NCBI GenBank assembly: GCA_027459325.1
Contig: DAIDIO010000004.1
Coordinates: forward strand, 1-64,000
DNA from: Candidatus Saccharimonadota bacterium
GTDB taxonomy: Bacteria; Patescibacteriota; Saccharimonadia; Saccharimonadales; UBA4665
Direction of reading: 5' to 3'
Length of the DNA stretch: 64,000 nucleotides
How positions within the stretch are numbered: the stretch's first letter is position 1; each line of letters begins with the position of its first letter. The notes below the pieces were generated by a model. It was not told where the DNA came from. It worked only from the letters and a program-made list of their open reading frames with translations, and did no database searches. The position numbers and the translations under genes were made by a program. Shown piece by piece: positions 63,734 through 64,000 of this stretch.

Positions 63734-64000
63734 ATGAACCTTGAAGTATATCTGTATTTTAAAGGTAATTGCCGCCACGCAATGGAGTTTTATAAAGAAG
63801 TATTTGGCGGTGAGTTGCATATAGTTACAGTTGCCGAGGCGCCTGAGGTAGACGGCATGCCCATGACTGATAAAAACTGGGTTATGCATTCAACGCTTAG
63901 GTCGGATGGAATCAAACTAATGGCTTCGGACTCGCCTAAAGCCAGTGATCATGCGGCTAAGATTGAAATTAGTATCGTAGGTCATGATGAGCTGGAGCTG
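63734..64000 (+). CDS. VOC/PhnB-like protein, cut by the window end
   Basis: The first 89 codons read NLEVYLYFKGNCRHAMEFYKEVFGGEL, the start of a PhnB-type vicinal-oxygen-chelate protein, and continue into VMHSTLRSDGIKLMASDSP without a stop. The ATG at 63734 has TGAGGA seven bases upstream; ATG 63728 is an alternative. The remainder is outside the window. Confidence 0.8.
   Translation, partial: MNLEVYLYFKGNCRHAMEFYKEVFGGELHIVTVAEAPEVDGMPMTDKNWVMHSTLRSDGIKLMASDSPKASDHAAKIEISIVGHDELEL

Overview
The window looks like a chromosome segment of a Patescibacteria/CPR bacterium, most likely an environmental Candidatus Saccharibacteria (TM7) lineage. This is inference: there is no rRNA in the window. 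The support is the standard genetic code (TGA acts as stop), compact gene packing, many short lineage-type hypotheticals, scavenging rather than biosynthetic genes, a flavin-transfer module (FMN-binding protein, ApbE, RnfD-FNR fusion), an orphan corrinoid adenosyltransferase, a VirD4/TraG-like ATPase, an Rpf-type muralytic protein, and a quinol-oxidase respiratory cluster of the kind reported from environmental Saccharibacteria.

Layout. 1-5.5 kb: VIT-family and DUF4396 membrane proteins, then the flavin electron-transfer operon (minus strand). 5.7-10 kb: accessory block with an HD hydrolase, a GIY-YIG/DUF2075 helicase plus MazG operon, a divergent SRA-HNH modification-dependent endonuclease and a NUDIX protein. 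10.03-11.1 kb: a complete IS481-type insertion sequence. 11.19-11.49 kb: a tRNA-Asn(GUU) gene interrupted by a 232-bp group I intron, followed by smpB. 12-17.1 kb: glycoside hydrolase, glycosyltransferase, a cytidine-deaminase-like protein, corrinoid adenosyltransferase and glutaredoxin. 17.2-24.3 kb: the complete F1Fo ATP synthase operon (I-a-c-b-delta-alpha-gamma-[extra ORF]-beta-epsilon). 24.3-28.9 kb: MscL with a zinc ribbon, a CDCA-type carbonic-anhydrase-like protein and an aquaporin. 29-32.3 kb: UvrD-type helicase-nuclease. 32.4-41.6 kb: aerobic chain (NDH-2, D-lactate-type dehydrogenase, cytochrome bo3 subunits and heme o synthase). 41.7-50.5 kb: two-component system, GH10 xylanase, hypotheticals, a frameshifted GNAT, PIG-L deacetylase and GT2. 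50.7-57 kb: Rpf/LysM protein, LCP protein, Crp/Fnr regulator, response regulator and PAS histidine kinase. 57-60.4 kb: ABC exporter, 6-phosphogluconate dehydrogenase and 6-phosphogluconolactonase. 60.5-64 kb: VirD4/TraG-like ATPase, KGG-motif protein, response regulator and a VOC protein cut by the window end.

How the parts fit. NDH-2 and the FAD-linked dehydrogenase would reduce quinone, the bo3 oxidase would pass the electrons to O2, and the proton-type ATP synthase would use the gradient. The flavin module may add a second membrane route from NAD(P)H to an outside flavoprotein. Gnd and Pgl supply NADPH and pentose phosphates. Cell-surface hydrolases (GH10, a GH-A enzyme, Rpf) and the LCP protein fit a small cell that works on host or environmental polysaccharide and peptidoglycan.

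A recurring feature is a -10 box (often extended, TGnTAnnnT) only 5-9 nt upstream of the start codon without a Shine-Dalgarno sequence, which implies many leaderless mRNAs. The most unusual items are the tRNA-Asn group I intron, the insertion sequence whose ribosome-binding site is locked in a hairpin that only read-through transcripts can form, the small defence-like block at 6.3-9.0 kb, the CDCA-type protein and the flavin module.
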